This document shows positions 1 to 8,897 of a stretch of 64,000 nt of DNA, piece after piece. A model generated the notes under the pieces. That model had not been told where the DNA came from. It searched no databases and saw only the letters and a list, made by a program, of their open reading frames with translations. The stretch comes from SZUA-430 sp040080835 (lineage in GTDB: Bacteria > Pseudomonadota > Alphaproteobacteria > Micropepsales > Micropepsaceae): the NCBI GenBank assembly GCA_040080835.1, contig JBEBHP010000004.1, positions 62,001 to 126,000 on the forward strand. The letters are read 5' to 3'. The position numbers were made by a program, and so were the translations under genes. How positions within the stretch are numbered: position 1 is the first letter of the stretch; each line of letters opens with the position of its first letter.

Positions 1-261
1 TTTCTTGCCGTGGATCTCGGCGGACGAGGAACCCAACGTCGTGAAGTCGGCTGCATTCACGCCTATGAGCCGCTTCGCGATCTTGCCGAATCCGGAAACG
101 ACGCCGTCGCCCGGAGACTTGTCTCGCATTTCCTGTTTGATCGATGTGGCCAGCAAGCCGGTCTCCACAAAAGTGCCGTCGTCGACCAGAAGTGCAACGC
201 GTTCGCGCGCGTTCAAAATCCCTGCGGCCCTGCGCTCGGCGAGGCGCTTCGGCGAACCCAT
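1..261 (-). CDS. acyl-CoA carboxylase carboxyltransferase (beta) subunit, N-terminal part
   Basis: Only the first 87 codons are inside the window; the gene runs off the left edge. The reading frame starts at an ATG (261-259) and stays open to base 1. The segment LAERRAAGILNARERV followed by LLVDDGTFVE is the usual opening of biotin-dependent carboxyltransferases (propionyl-, methylcrotonyl- or geranyl-CoA carboxylase beta chains), which move CO2 from carboxybiotin to an acyl-CoA. GDGVVSGFGKI then fits the first crotonase-fold strands. Which acyl-CoA it uses cannot be told from this fragment. It lies downstream of hisI on the same strand with a 57-base gap, so co-transcription is possible but unproven. 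Confidence 0.8.
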   Translation of the reverse strand, partial: MGSPKRLAERRAAGILNARERVALLVDDGTFVETGLLATSIKQEMRDKSPGDGVVSGFGKIAKRLIGVNAADFTTLGSSSAEIHGKK

Positions 262-318
262 TTGCCTCGCTTTTTCTGACCGCTGCTGAAACTCGGTTCG
301 CCCCTTGTCAAACGGCAT

Positions 319-663
319 TCAGTTGCCTGCCTTCCTGAAAAAACATGAACGCTCACCAGTATGACAGGCTGGACCAGTCTGTTCGACGGAAAGAAGCAAT
401 GCGTCTCCATCGCAGTCGATCCAGGCGCCGACAAGCTGTTGAACATGACCGGAAGTTTCGCCTTTGCGCCAAAGGCTCCGGCGTGACCTGGACCAGTACG
501 TGACCTGGCCGGTTTCGAGCGTGAGGTTCAGTGCTTCTCGGTTCATCCAGGCAAGCATCAGCACTTTGCCATCTTTGGCATCCTGCGCGATCGCAGGGAC
601 GAGTCCGCTGGCGTCGTACTTCACGTTTTGCAGGAAATCCGCTCGGGACATTTCAGTTGTCAT
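319..663 (-). CDS. hisI: phosphoribosyl-AMP cyclohydrolase
   Basis: This 114-residue protein has the length and motifs of the stand-alone HisI, the cytosolic zinc enzyme that opens the purine ring of PR-AMP in the third step of histidine synthesis. Visible motifs are LMLAWMN, TYWSRSRRSLWRKGETSGH, the metal-binding DCDGD, and the two Cys of GPACHTGERSCF. The ATG overlaps the TGA of the upstream metC-type gene (ATGA, 660-663), so translation is likely coupled; an alternative start is the in-frame ATG of MSRADF. No other his genes lie nearby, so it is a dispersed member of the pathway. Identification is secure from motif order and length. Confidence 0.95.
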   Translation of the reverse strand: MTTEMSRADFLQNVKYDASGLVPAIAQDAKDGKVLMLAWMNREALNLTLETGQVTYWSRSRRSLWRKGETSGHVQQLVGAWIDCDGDALLLSVEQTGPACHTGERSCFFRKAGN

Positions 664-1832
664 GCTGCCGCTCCCAGCCTCGAGAACCCTGCTTCCAGAT
701 CCGCAATCAGATCGCCGACGTCCTCCAGACCTGCGTGGATGCGAAGAAGCGGTCCGGATGAGATGGAAGGTTTTGTGGTTCGGGTCGGATGTGCCGTCAC
801 GATAAGACTTTCATAACCGCCCCAAGACCAACCCATGCCAAAGAGTTCGAGATGGTTGAGCATGGCGGACAGGGCGGCCTTTGCACATGGTTTCAATTCA
901 ACGCCGAATAGTCCCGACGCGCCCCTGAAATCGCGCTTCCAGATTTCGTGGCCAGGGTCATGGCTCAGGGCAGGATGAAGTACACGCGACACCTCGCTGC
1001 GCGAGTTCAGCCAGTTTGCAATTTCCAGAGCCGTCACTTCATGCTGCCGCAGCCGAACGCTCAGTGTTCGAAGTCCCCGTTGCGCGAGATAGATGTCATC
1101 CGGTCCGGCGCAAAGCCCAAGATTGCCGTGCGTGTCTTTCACCTGCTTGAAGAATTTGGAATTGGCGGTCACCGTTCCCATCATCGCGTCCGAGTGACCG
1201 ACAATGTATTTGGTGGCTGCCATTACCGAAATGTCGGCGCCGTGCCCGAGAGCGTCATAAAGGATGGGCGTCGACCAGGTGTTGTCCAGAATGACCGCCA
1301 TGTTGTTGGCGTGTGCGCATTCGGCAATCGCGGGAATATCCTGGATTTCAAACGTGAGCGAGCCGGGACTCTCCGTGAAGATTGCCTTGGTGTTCGGGCG
1401 GAACAATTGTTCGATGCCTGCGCCAATGGTGGGATCGAAATAGGTCGTGGTTACGCCGAAGCGCGCGAGGGTCTTGTCGCAGAAGATGCGTGTCGGGCCA
1501 TAGACCGAATCCGTGACCAGCAGGTGATCACCCGACGAAACAGCACTCAGGATGGCCAGCGTGCAGGCCTGAAGGCCTGATGGACAGAGCACTGTTCCAG
1601 CTCCGCCCTCCAGCTCGCAAATGGCGGTCTCCAGTGCTTCGATGGTTGGAGTGAGGCGGCGACCGTAGGTGTACGGTTGTCCCCGGCTTTCGAGGTCCTC
1701 GATGGTCCGGTGCAAAAGGGTGGACGCATGATACACTGGCGGATTGACCGCGCCGTTATGACTAAACGGAGACCGGCCAGCGGTGACAACCGTCGTTGCC
1801 GGCTGTTTTGGGCTGTTTCCAGGTTTGGACAT
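660..1832 (-). CDS. metC: cystathionine beta-lyase, Cys/Met-metabolism PLP enzyme
   Basis: A 390-residue fold-type I PLP enzyme of the Cys/Met metabolism family. Family landmarks are YGRRLTPTIEALE, the cofactor-binding stretch CPSGLQACTLAIL, ILDNTWSTP and the Schiff-base lysine K208 in AATKYIVGHSD. WSWGGYESL near the C-terminus is typical of the MetC subgroup, which cleaves cystathionine to homocysteine, pyruvate and ammonia; a cysteine desulfhydrase activity is also possible. It is divergent from the amino-acid ABC operon, with 89 bases between the start codons, and its stop overlaps the hisI start. The family is certain; the beta-lyase assignment is likely. Confidence 0.9.
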   Translation of the reverse strand: MSKPGNSPKQPATTVVTAGRSPFSHNGAVNPPVYHASTLLHRTIEDLESRGQPYTYGRRLTPTIEALETAICELEGGAGTVLCPSGLQACTLAILSAVSSGDHLLVTDSVYGPTRIFCDKTLARFGVTTTYFDPTIGAGIEQLFRPNTKAIFTESPGSLTFEIQDIPAIAECAHANNMAVILDNTWSTPILYDALGHGADISVMAATKYIVGHSDAMMGTVTANSKFFKQVKDTHGNLGLCAGPDDIYLAQRGLRTLSVRLRQHEVTALEIANWLNSRSEVSRVLHPALSHDPGHEIWKRDFRGASGLFGVELKPCAKAALSAMLNHLELFGMGWSWGGYESLIVTAHPTRTTKPSISSGPLLRIHAGLEDVGDLIADLEAGFSRLGAAA

Positions 1833-1921
1833 GTAGCCGGGGTTTCCTTTATGTAATATCCAGAATGGTCAGGGTGCCGCATTTGCGAGCCTCTCTGCAA
1901 TGCTGATTGAAAGGTTGACGC
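1833..1921. promoter_or_regulatory. divergent promoter region metC / aapJ
   Basis: The 89 bases between the two start codons must hold the promoters for metC (minus) and the aap operon (plus). An AAGG ribosome-binding stretch sits shortly before the aapJ ATG. I could not pick convincing -35/-10 boxes or a SAM-type riboswitch here. Confidence 0.4.
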
Positions 1922-2950
1922 ATGCGTTTTCTGTTGAAGCCGATTTTGGCCGTCGCCCTGGCGCTGTCTGCCGGAGCGGCACCGGCTTGGGCCGCCTCGT
2001 CCCCGACGCTCGAGCGTATCAAGAAGAACGGTTTTTTGCGCTGCGGGGTCAATGAGGGGCTTCCGGGCTTTGCCAATCCAGACAACAAGGGCAACTGGAC
2101 GGGCTTTGACGTCGACTTTTGTCGTGCCCTTGCGGCGGTGATCTTCAATGATCCGGCCAAGGTCCGGTTTACACCGACGTCGGCCAAAGTCCGCTTTACC
2201 ACACTGCAGTCTGGCGAAGTTGACTTGCTGTCACGCAACACGACCTGGTCGATGAGCCGAGACGTGCAGCTCGGTCTCGAGTTTATTGGTGTGACCTATT
2301 ATGACGGGCAGGGGTTCCTCGTGCCAAGGAAACTCAAGGTGGCCAGCGCCAAGCAGTTGAACGGTGCCACGGTCTGTACCAATACCGGCACCACGACGGA
2401 ACTGAATCTCGCGGACTATTTCCGGGCGAACAACCTGAAATACAAGGTGATTGCCTTTGAAAAGAATGCCGAAGTTCTGGCGGCTTACGATGCCGGCCGT
2501 TGCGATGTCTACACCACTGATGCATCGGGATTGTATGCCGAGCGACTGAAGCTGAAGGCGCCCGATGATCACATCATTCTTCCGGAGATCATATCCAAAG
2601 AGCCGCTGGGGCCGGCAGTCAACCATGGTGATCAGCAGTGGGGTGACATTGTACGTTGGACGCTTTTTGCGCTGGTAAACGCCGAGGAACTTGGCGTGAC
2701 CTCCAAAAACGTGGACCAGATGGTGAAGTCACAAAATCCGGAGATCAGGCGGCTGCTGGGCGCAGAGGGAGCCTTTGGCACCAGCCTCGGCCTCAGCAAT
2801 GACTGGGTGGTGAGGGCGGTAAAGAAGGTCGGGAACTACGGCGAAATTTTTGAGCGGAATGTGGGGCTGGGCTCGCCACTGAAAATCAAGCGCGGATTGA
2901 ACGCGCTCTGGAGCAAGGGCGGCATACTGTACGCGCCTCCTGTCCGCTAA
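1922..2950 (+). CDS. aapJ: general L-amino acid ABC transporter, periplasmic binding protein
   Basis: A 342-residue periplasmic solute-binding protein. It starts with a signal peptide (hydrophobic residues about 5-22, cleavage near AWAASS) and continues with the AapJ pattern: LERIKKNGFLRCGVNEGLPGF, WTGFDVDFCRALAAVIF and DLLSRNTTWS. It would capture polar L-amino acids in the periplasm and deliver them to the AapQ/AapM permease that follows 31 bases downstream. The gene opens the four-gene operon aapJQMP. The length fits the AapJ/BztA family. Substrate range is inferred from the family only. Confidence 0.92.
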   Translation: MRFLLKPILAVALALSAGAAPAWAASSPTLERIKKNGFLRCGVNEGLPGFANPDNKGNWTGFDVDFCRALAAVIFNDPAKVRFTPTSAKVRFTTLQSGEVDLLSRNTTWSMSRDVQLGLEFIGVTYYDGQGFLVPRKLKVASAKQLNGATVCTNTGTTTELNLADYFRANNLKYKVIAFEKNAEVLAAYDAGRCDVYTTDASGLYAERLKLKAPDDHIILPEIISKEPLGPAVNHGDQQWGDIVRWTLFALVNAEELGVTSKNVDQMVKSQNPEIRRLLGAEGAFGTSLGLSNDWVVRAVKKVGNYGEIFERNVGLGSPLKIKRGLNALWSKGGILYAPPVR

Positions 2951-2981
2951 CGTCGCAGGCTACCGATTGGACTGAATAAAA

Positions 2982-4118
2982 GTGCGGAACCTGAGATCCA
3001 TCACATATCAGGCGGTCCTCGCCGGGGTCGTGCTATTTGTTGTTGTCGGCATGGCGTGGAACGCATCGAACGCGCTTGAGCGCCAGCACATCGCGTCTGG
3101 CTTTGACTTCCTGAACATCACCGCTGGATTCGACATCGTCCAGTCGCTGATACGCTTTGACGAGACATCGACTTACGCGCGCGTGCTTCTGGTTGGCGTG
3201 CTCAATACGTTGCTTGTTGCCATCGTCGGGATCGTCATTGCGACCGGGGTGGGACTTGTCATTGGCATTGGACAACTGTCGTCCAACTGGCTGATTGCGC
3301 GGATTTGTCGGGTTTACGTGGAGACCCTTAGAAACATCCCGCTGCTGCTGCAGTTGTTCTTCTGGTATTTCGCTGTGCTTCGGGCATTGCCTGGACCCAG
3401 AGACAGCTGGTCAGTTCTTGATGTTGTGTTTCTGAACAACCGCGGACTCTACGTGCCCCGCCCGTCCGCCGAAGCAGGCTTTGAATATGTCGTGTTCGCA
3501 TTTCTGGCGGGTGTCCTCGGCAGCGTGTTTGTGTGGTGGAGGCAAGCGAAGGTGCGTGAACAGGCTGGTCACGCCGCGCCAGCGGGGATGATTGTCGCCG
3601 CGCTGCTGGTCCTGCCAGCGCTCGTCGCAGGCGCGTTCTTGGACTTTCCCCTTCGCCTGACCAGCCCAGTTCTGCAGGGCTTCAATTTTGAAGGTGGCGT
3701 GGTCGTGTTGCCAGAGTTCATGGCCCTTGTCGTGGCGCTGTCTACATATACTGCGAGTTACATCGGGGAAATTGTTCGCGGCGCCATTCAGGGTGTTGCG
3801 AAAGGGCAGCTGGAGGCTTCGCAAGCGCTGGGTCTCAAGCGTGGCCAGACGCTGCGCCTGGTTCTGATCCCGCAGGCCATGCGGCAAGTCATTCCTCCGT
3901 TGACGAGCCAGTATCTGAATCTCACGAAAAACTCCTCTCTGGCGGTTGCGATTGCCTATCCAGATCTTGTGTCGGTTTTTGCGGGGACAACGCTCAATCA
4001 AACCGGGCAGGCGATCGAGATCATTGCGATTACAATGGGCGTCTATCTGACGTTCAGTCTTGTCACAAGCGCGCTGATGAATGTTTATAACTCGCGCATC
4101 GCGCTCACTGAGCGGTAG
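2982..4118 (+). CDS. aapQ: general L-amino acid ABC transporter, permease
   Basis: A 378-residue inner-membrane permease, GTG start. The size is that of the large AapQ-type permeases. An N-terminal membrane segment is followed by the PEETLRNIPLLLQLFFWY-like stretch (here VETLRNIPLLLQ), a long insertion, and the ABC permease EAA loop (KGQLEASQALGLKRGQTLRLVLIPQAMRQ) that docks to the ATPase. It pairs with the product of the next gene, only 4 bases downstream. Both belong to the polar amino acid uptake class (HisM-like). Confidence 0.92.
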   Translation: MRNLRSITYQAVLAGVVLFVVVGMAWNASNALERQHIASGFDFLNITAGFDIVQSLIRFDETSTYARVLLVGVLNTLLVAIVGIVIATGVGLVIGIGQLSSNWLIARICRVYVETLRNIPLLLQLFFWYFAVLRALPGPRDSWSVLDVVFLNNRGLYVPRPSAEAGFEYVVFAFLAGVLGSVFVWWRQAKVREQAGHAAPAGMIVAALLVLPALVAGAFLDFPLRLTSPVLQGFNFEGGVVVLPEFMALVVALSTYTASYIGEIVRGAIQGVAKGQLEASQALGLKRGQTLRLVLIPQAMRQVIPPLTSQYLNLTKNSSLAVAIAYPDLVSVFAGTTLNQTGQAIEIIAITMGVYLTFSLVTSALMNVYNSRIALTER

Positions 4119-4122
4119 ATCC

Positions 4123-5217
4123 ATGGGTGCTTCGAGAAAACCGCCACAGCGCGACCTGCCCGGTCCGATCGAATGGATGCGATCCAATCTGTTCTCGTCG
4201 GTTCTGAACTCGGCGCTGACGCTGGTCGCGATCCTTGTCGTCTATCAGACCGTGGTGCCGTTCATTGAATGGACCGTTTTTGATGCAGCCTGGAGCGGTA
4301 GCACGCGAGACGCCTGCCTGTCGCATGAGGACGGCGCATGTTGGCCATTCATTTACGCCCGCCTCGGTCAAATTGTGTACGGCTTTTACGACGACAACCA
4401 GCGCTGGCGTGTCGACATCGTCTTCATCATGCTTGGAACGGGTCTGGCCTGGTTGGTGTTGCCAATGACGGGTGCAAAGGGACGCGTTGGAATCCTCATG
4501 CTGACCGTGTTTCCCGTGCTGTCGTTTGTGCTGCTTGTTGGAGGATGGGGGCTGCCTCAGGTTCCGATCGAGAAGTGGGGCGGATTGCTCATTACGCTTG
4601 TGGTGGCGGTTACCGGTATCGTCGCCTCGCTCCCCATCGGGGTGCTGCTGGCGCTGGGCCGACGGTCTGCGCTACCGGTTGTCCGGAGCCTGTCCGTTGC
4701 ATTCATAGAGCTGTGGCGTGGTGTTCCTCTGATCACGGTCCTCTTCATGGCGGCCAACATGCTGCCGCTCTTCATGCCGGCAGGGGTTTCGATCAACAAA
4801 CTGCTGAGCGCACTGATTGCCGTTGCACTGTTTTCTTCGGCCTACATGGCTGAAGTTGTGCGAGGTGGCCTTCAGGCCGTGGACAAGGGTCAGTACGAAG
4901 CGGCTGCCGCCCTTGGTCTTGGCTATTGGCGTGCCATGGCCTTCGTGATCCTGCCGCAGGCGCTGCGACTGTCGTTGCCCAACATCGTCGGCAACTTCAT
5001 CGGCCTGCTCAAGGATACATCGCTGGTCTCGATCATTGGCTTCTTTGACCTTCTGGGCATCGTCCAGTCGGGCAATGCCGATGCCGAATGGGCGACACCG
5101 AACACGGCAATGACCGGATACGTTTTTGCTGGCGCCTTGTTCTGGATCATGTGTTTTAGCATGTCCCGATACTCGAAATACCTTGAGGGCAATCTGCAGT
5201 CGGGAGAGCGCCGGTGA
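4123..5217 (+). CDS. aapM: general L-amino acid ABC transporter, permease
   Basis: A 364-residue second permease of the same transporter. I chose the ATG at 4123, just after the aapQ stop (MGASRKPPQRD); an upstream ATG at 4081 would lie inside aapQ. Several hydrophobic helices precede the family signature IELWRGVPLITVLFMA and the EAA loop (KGQYEAAAALGLGYWRAMAFVILPQALR). AapM and AapQ normally form the heterodimeric channel. Its stop codon overlaps the GTG start of the ATPase gene. Confidence 0.92.
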   Translation: MGASRKPPQRDLPGPIEWMRSNLFSSVLNSALTLVAILVVYQTVVPFIEWTVFDAAWSGSTRDACLSHEDGACWPFIYARLGQIVYGFYDDNQRWRVDIVFIMLGTGLAWLVLPMTGAKGRVGILMLTVFPVLSFVLLVGGWGLPQVPIEKWGGLLITLVVAVTGIVASLPIGVLLALGRRSALPVVRSLSVAFIELWRGVPLITVLFMAANMLPLFMPAGVSINKLLSALIAVALFSSAYMAEVVRGGLQAVDKGQYEAAAALGLGYWRAMAFVILPQALRLSLPNIVGNFIGLLKDTSLVSIIGFFDLLGIVQSGNADAEWATPNTAMTGYVFAGALFWIMCFSMSRYSKYLEGNLQSGERR

Positions 5218-5966
5218 GTGTGACAGCAAATGCAAGCGTCGCCGTTGAAATCACAGGCCTTAACAAGTGGTTCAAGGCATTCCACGTTCTGCGTGATATC
5301 AACCTGACAGTCGGGCAGGGTGAAAGGCTGGTGATTTGCGGGCCTTCGGGATCGGGCAAGTCGACGCTTATACGCTGCATCAATCGTCTGGAGCGACATG
5401 AAGAGGGTCGGATCCTGGTCGAGGGCGCCGAACTGACTGACGACCCGGGCAAAATCGATGCTGTCCGCGCGAATGTGGGGATGGTGTTTCAGCAGTTCAA
5501 TCTGTTTCCGCACCTGTCGGTGCTTGAAAACTGCACGCTTGCCCCGCAATGGGTCAAGAAAATGCCCAAGAAGGATGCCGAAGCGCTCGCAATGCAGTAT
5601 CTTGAGCGGGTGAAGATTCCCGAACAGGCTCGAAAATTTCCCGGTCAGTTGTCTGGTGGGCAGCAGCAACGCGTCGCCATCGCGCGAGCGCTGACAATGC
5701 AGCCGGGCATCATGCTATTCGACGAGCCCACCAGCGCCCTTGATCCGGAGATGATCAAGGAGGTGCTCGAGACCATGGTTGAACTGGCAGACACCGGGAT
5801 GACCATGCTGGTTGTGACCCACGAAATGGGATTTGCCAAAACGGTCGCCAACCGCATCGTGTTCATGGATGCTGGCGAGATTGTCGAAATCGCCGCGCCA
5901 GACGTTTTCTTCACAAACCCGAAGAGTGCAAGAACGAAGGAATTCCTGGGGCAGATTCTCAGGTAA
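5214..5966 (+). CDS. aapP: general L-amino acid ABC transporter, ATP-binding protein
   Basis: A 250-residue ABC ATPase that powers the AapQM permease. Walker A is GPSGSGKST, the Q-loop FQQFNLFPHLSVLEN, the signature LSGGQQQR, Walker B IMLFDEPTSALD, and the switch histidine is in VVTHEMG. The length and the N-terminal MxxITGLNKWF style match AapP/GlnQ proteins, with no extra regulatory domain. The GTG start overlaps the aapM stop (GTGA), so expression is likely coupled. It closes the operon; I see no obvious terminator in the 58 bases that follow. Confidence 0.95.
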   Translation: MSVTANASVAVEITGLNKWFKAFHVLRDINLTVGQGERLVICGPSGSGKSTLIRCINRLERHEEGRILVEGAELTDDPGKIDAVRANVGMVFQQFNLFPHLSVLENCTLAPQWVKKMPKKDAEALAMQYLERVKIPEQARKFPGQLSGGQQQRVAIARALTMQPGIMLFDEPTSALDPEMIKEVLETMVELADTGMTMLVVTHEMGFAKTVANRIVFMDAGEIVEIAAPDVFFTNPKSARTKEFLGQILR

Positions 5967-6024
5967 ATCGTCTTGCCTGCCCGGATTGTTGTATCCTTGG
6001 CGGCAATTGAGGAAGGGAATCAGC

Positions 6025-6444
6025 ATGGGCAAGTTATGTGGCGCGGTTTTGGTTTCACTGATTGCGGTTGCTGGTCTGGCTGGCGCTGCAGCTGCAAAGG
6101 ACGTGTCCGTTTTGTGGAGCGGACAGATGCGGCAGATTGAAGTAACCGCTGAGAAAACCTATCCGATCACGTTGCGCTTCAAGGGGGTAACGGGCTTTAG
6201 CGACTATCCGGAACTCTCCTGCGGTGGCACCTGGAAGCGCATCAGCCAAGCGCCCGGTGGCTACTCAATTTATCACGAGACTATTACGCGTGGCAGAGAA
6301 GAGCACGATGGCAGGGGTGGATGTCTCGATGGCATTGTCGTGATGTCGAAGAAGGGCAACCAGATTGTTCTGGGCTGGTTTGCGGCGCTGGATGGCGAGC
6401 CAATGCTGGCGTCGGCAACGCTGCGCCAGCAACTTTCAAAATAG
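6025..6444 (+). CDS. small secreted protein of unknown function
   Basis: A 139-residue protein starting at ATG 6025, preceded by a good ribosome-binding site (GGAAGG). Residues 1-22 form a signal peptide with an AAAA/KD cleavage region, so the product is probably periplasmic. The mature part is short and mostly polar, with two Cys (LSCGGTWK and GRGGCLDG) that could form a disulfide. I do not recognise the family. It follows aapP by 58 bases on the same strand and could be its last cistron, and it faces the convergent GNAT gene only 4 bases away. Confidence 0.7.
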   Translation: MGKLCGAVLVSLIAVAGLAGAAAAKDVSVLWSGQMRQIEVTAEKTYPITLRFKGVTGFSDYPELSCGGTWKRISQAPGGYSIYHETITRGREEHDGRGGCLDGIVVMSKKGNQIVLGWFAALDGEPMLASATLRQQLSK

Positions 6445-6448
6445 AAGG

Positions 6449-6982
6449 TCAGTCGATCGGCACGATCGACGTACGTTCCTGCGCGTATGGAGCAAACCCC
6501 AGTTGCTGGTAGAGCGGCAATGCGCGGGGGTGATCCAGTGTGTTTGTATGAACCCATAGGCGGTCAATCTGCCTGGACCACGCAGTATCGATGGCCGCGG
6601 ACAAGAGGTACTGGCCCAGTCCACGGCCGATGAAATCGGGGACCAGACCAAAATAAGCCAGTTCCGCTACGGGCTGTTTCCTGAAATCGAGCTCGAAATA
6701 GCCGGCTGGAGCGCCGTCGCAATACAGTACGTAAATCTCGACGTTGTCGTCCTGCACTATCGCCGATAGCCGGTCATCCGACATGCGACGCCTCTCAACC
6801 CAGGTGTGGCGCCTGCCAACGGTTTCATAAAGGTAGCGGTAGAAGTGTGTGGACGGGCGCCGGGTCCTGAGCAGCATCACCCTGCCATTGTCGTGGCCAT
6901 GCGGTAGCATTGTGCGAAGGCTGGCGGGACGTGCCAGCATCTCGAGTTTGGTGATGGTGATGTCGATCGAGGGCTTGTTCAT
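6449..6982 (-). CDS. GNAT family N-acetyltransferase
   Basis: A 177-residue acyltransferase using acetyl-CoA. The central motif is LAYFGLVPDFIGRGLGQYLLSAAID: the V-x-x-x-x-x-G-x-G pyrophosphate loop typical of GNAT enzymes. It is followed by WVHTNTLDHPRALPLYQQLGF, the usual last strand and helix. The start is taken at ATG 6982 because it overlaps the stop of the sulfurtransferase (ATGA); a longer frame exists upstream but lies inside that gene. The substrate is unknown. It is the third gene of the cysK-sseA-GNAT chain. Confidence 0.85.
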   Translation of the reverse strand: MNKPSIDITITKLEMLARPASLRTMLPHGHDNGRVMLLRTRRPSTHFYRYLYETVGRRHTWVERRRMSDDRLSAIVQDDNVEIYVLYCDGAPAGYFELDFRKQPVAELAYFGLVPDFIGRGLGQYLLSAAIDTAWSRQIDRLWVHTNTLDHPRALPLYQQLGFAPYAQERTSIVPID

Positions 6983-7818
6983 TTTTCCAGGGGCAAATCG
7001 TGGCGGGCGCCCCATTCGACCCACGAGCCGTCATACAGCGCTCCGTCCGGTGCGCCGATCGATCTGAGCGCCAATAGTATTACCGCCGCTGTAATGCCGG
7101 AGCCGCAACTCGCGGTTATTGGTTGCCTGGTGTCGATGCCCGCATCTGCAAAGGCAACGGCAAGTTCAGCGGGCGGGCGCATCGTGCCGTCGGCTTTCAG
7201 CAGCTTGGCGTAGTGGAGACTTTTTGATCCCGGAATGTGCCCGCCGCGAACGCCTGGTCGCGTCTCGGGTTCAATCGCCTTGAAACGAGCTTCAGACCTG
7301 GCATCGACAATCTGCTCGCGTCTTGTCTGCAGATTGGACACCACGTCCGCATTCGAACGCACAATCAGGTGATTGGGACGTGGTGTAAAATGACGTTCGC
7401 GGTGGACTGGCGCCATGTCCTCTGTCGGACGCCTTTCGAGCACCCACTTTGGAAAGCCGCCATCCAGAACGAAGACGTCTTCATGACCCATGACGCGGAA
7501 GTGCCACCAGACGCGTGCGGCGGAAAAGATTCCTGCACAATCGTACACGACTATGCGATGCCCATCTCCCAGACCAAGTTTTTTCACGCGGCTTGCGAAT
7601 TTTTCCGGCGGTGGGATCATGTGGGGATAGGCGGCGTTCTCGTCAGAAATTTCATCGACGTCGAAGAACACTGCGCCAGGGATATGCGCAGCCCTGTATT
7701 CGGCGCGGGGATCACGGGCAGCGGCGGGCAGATACCAGGATGCGTCAACAATTCTGATGTCTGGCGCTGCGAGGTGTCTTGTGAGCCATTCGGTGGTGAC
7801 GAGCGGGTTGGTGGTCAT
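6979..7818 (-). CDS. sseA: 3-mercaptopyruvate/thiosulfate sulfurtransferase (rhodanese family)
   Basis: A 279-residue two-domain rhodanese. The N-terminal inactive domain contains VDASWYLP, HIPGAVFFDVDEISD and the CAGIFSAARVWW stretch; the C-terminal domain carries the active-site cysteine in ASCGSGITA. The CGSGITA loop is that of mercaptopyruvate sulfurtransferases (CG[S/T]G[V/I]TA) rather than thiosulfate rhodaneses (CRxGxT). It would transfer sulfane sulfur from 3-mercaptopyruvate, a product of cysteine, to cyanide or thiols. The start ATG 7818 overlaps the stop of cysK, so the two are probably made together. Confidence 0.92.
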   Translation of the reverse strand: MTTNPLVTTEWLTRHLAAPDIRIVDASWYLPAAARDPRAEYRAAHIPGAVFFDVDEISDENAAYPHMIPPPEKFASRVKKLGLGDGHRIVVYDCAGIFSAARVWWHFRVMGHEDVFVLDGGFPKWVLERRPTEDMAPVHRERHFTPRPNHLIVRSNADVVSNLQTRREQIVDARSEARFKAIEPETRPGVRGGHIPGSKSLHYAKLLKADGTMRPPAELAVAFADAGIDTRQPITASCGSGITAAVILLALRSIGAPDGALYDGSWVEWGARHDLPLEK

Positions 7819-8822
7819 TTGGTTTCGAGCCATTCTGGTACTTCCAGCCCCTTCGAGCGGAGGAAATCCGGATTGTAAAGCCGCGACGCGTATCTGGTGC
7901 CGTAGTCGCAAAGAATGGTCACTATCATATGACCACGCCCCAAATCCTTCGCCAGCCTGTATGCGCCGGCAATGTTCATGGCGCTTGAGGTGCCAAGGCA
8001 CAGGCCTTCTTCGCGCAGTAGCGAGAAGCAGTACGGCACAGCCTCGGTGTCAGGGATCTGGTAGGCCACGTCCGGCTTGAATCCCTCGAGGTTTGCCGTG
8101 ACACGGCCCTGCCCAATGCCTTCGGTGATGGACGAGCCCTCAGACTTTAATTCCCCATGCTTGTAGAAGTTGTAGAGTGCTGCGCCCTGCGGATCGGCCA
8201 GCACAATCCTGACGTCAGCGTTGCGCTGGCGCAGGGCAATGGCTGTGCCAGCCAGCGTGCCGCCTGTTCCCACAGCGCTGACAAAAGCTGAAACCTTGCC
8301 ATCGGTCTGGTTCCAGATTTCGGGACCCGTGGTTTCGATGTGAACCTGGCGATTGGCAACGTTGTCGAACTGGTTGGCCCAGATGGCGCCGTTCGGGCGC
8401 TTCGAGTTCAGGTCTTCCGCCAGCCGGCCAGAATATTTTACATAGTTGTTGTCGTCCTTGTAGGGGACTGCCGGGACTTCGATGAGTTCCGCTCCTAGCT
8501 GGCGCAGCGTGTCTTTCTTTTCCTGGCTCTGCGTGTTGGGGATCACGATGACCGTTCGATAGCCAAGCGCATTGCCGACGATTGTCAGCCCGATTCCCGT
8601 GTTGCCTGCGGTGCCTTCAACGATCGTTCCACCCGGACGGAGCAGGCCTTTGCGTTCGGCATCGCGTATGATCCCCAGCGCCGCGCGGTCCTTGACGGAC
8701 TGCCCCGGGTTCATGAATTCGGCCTTGCCGAGGATTTCGCATCCGGTCTCATCCGAAATGCGATTGAGGCGTATCAGGGGCGTATTTCCGATCGCGTCGA
8801 CAACGCTTTTCTTCACTTGCAT
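7815..8822 (-). CDS. cysK: cysteine synthase (O-acetylserine sulfhydrylase type)
   Basis: A 335-residue fold-type II PLP enzyme. The start matches cysteine synthases (VVDAIGNTPLIRLNRISDETGCEI), the PLP lysine is K44 in PGQSVKDRAA, the substrate loop is EGTAGNTGIG and the PLP phosphate loop GTGGTLAG. It would make cysteine from O-acetylserine and sulfide; a cystathionine beta-synthase-like role is possible but there is no CBS domain. It heads a three-gene chain with the sulfurtransferase and a GNAT enzyme, all overlapping by four bases. The PxVPYKDDNNY segment is more like the longer CysK2-type proteins, so the exact subgroup is open. Confidence 0.9.
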   Translation of the reverse strand: MQVKKSVVDAIGNTPLIRLNRISDETGCEILGKAEFMNPGQSVKDRAALGIIRDAERKGLLRPGGTIVEGTAGNTGIGLTIVGNALGYRTVIVIPNTQSQEKKDTLRQLGAELIEVPAVPYKDDNNYVKYSGRLAEDLNSKRPNGAIWANQFDNVANRQVHIETTGPEIWNQTDGKVSAFVSAVGTGGTLAGTAIALRQRNADVRIVLADPQGAALYNFYKHGELKSEGSSITEGIGQGRVTANLEGFKPDVAYQIPDTEAVPYCFSLLREEGLCLGTSSAMNIAGAYRLAKDLGRGHMIVTILCDYGTRYASRLYNPDFLRSKGLEVPEWLETK

Positions 8823-8897
8823 CTGGCATTCCGGTTATGGAGCGCAAAACTTGTAACCCTGTCCGCGGCGCGCTTCAAGTCAGCGAAGGCTGTGGTG

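Noticed and set aside
1833..1921. Possible SAM or other riboswitch upstream of metC
   Set aside because: Only 89 bases separate the divergent starts and no riboswitch core or pairing pattern was seen.
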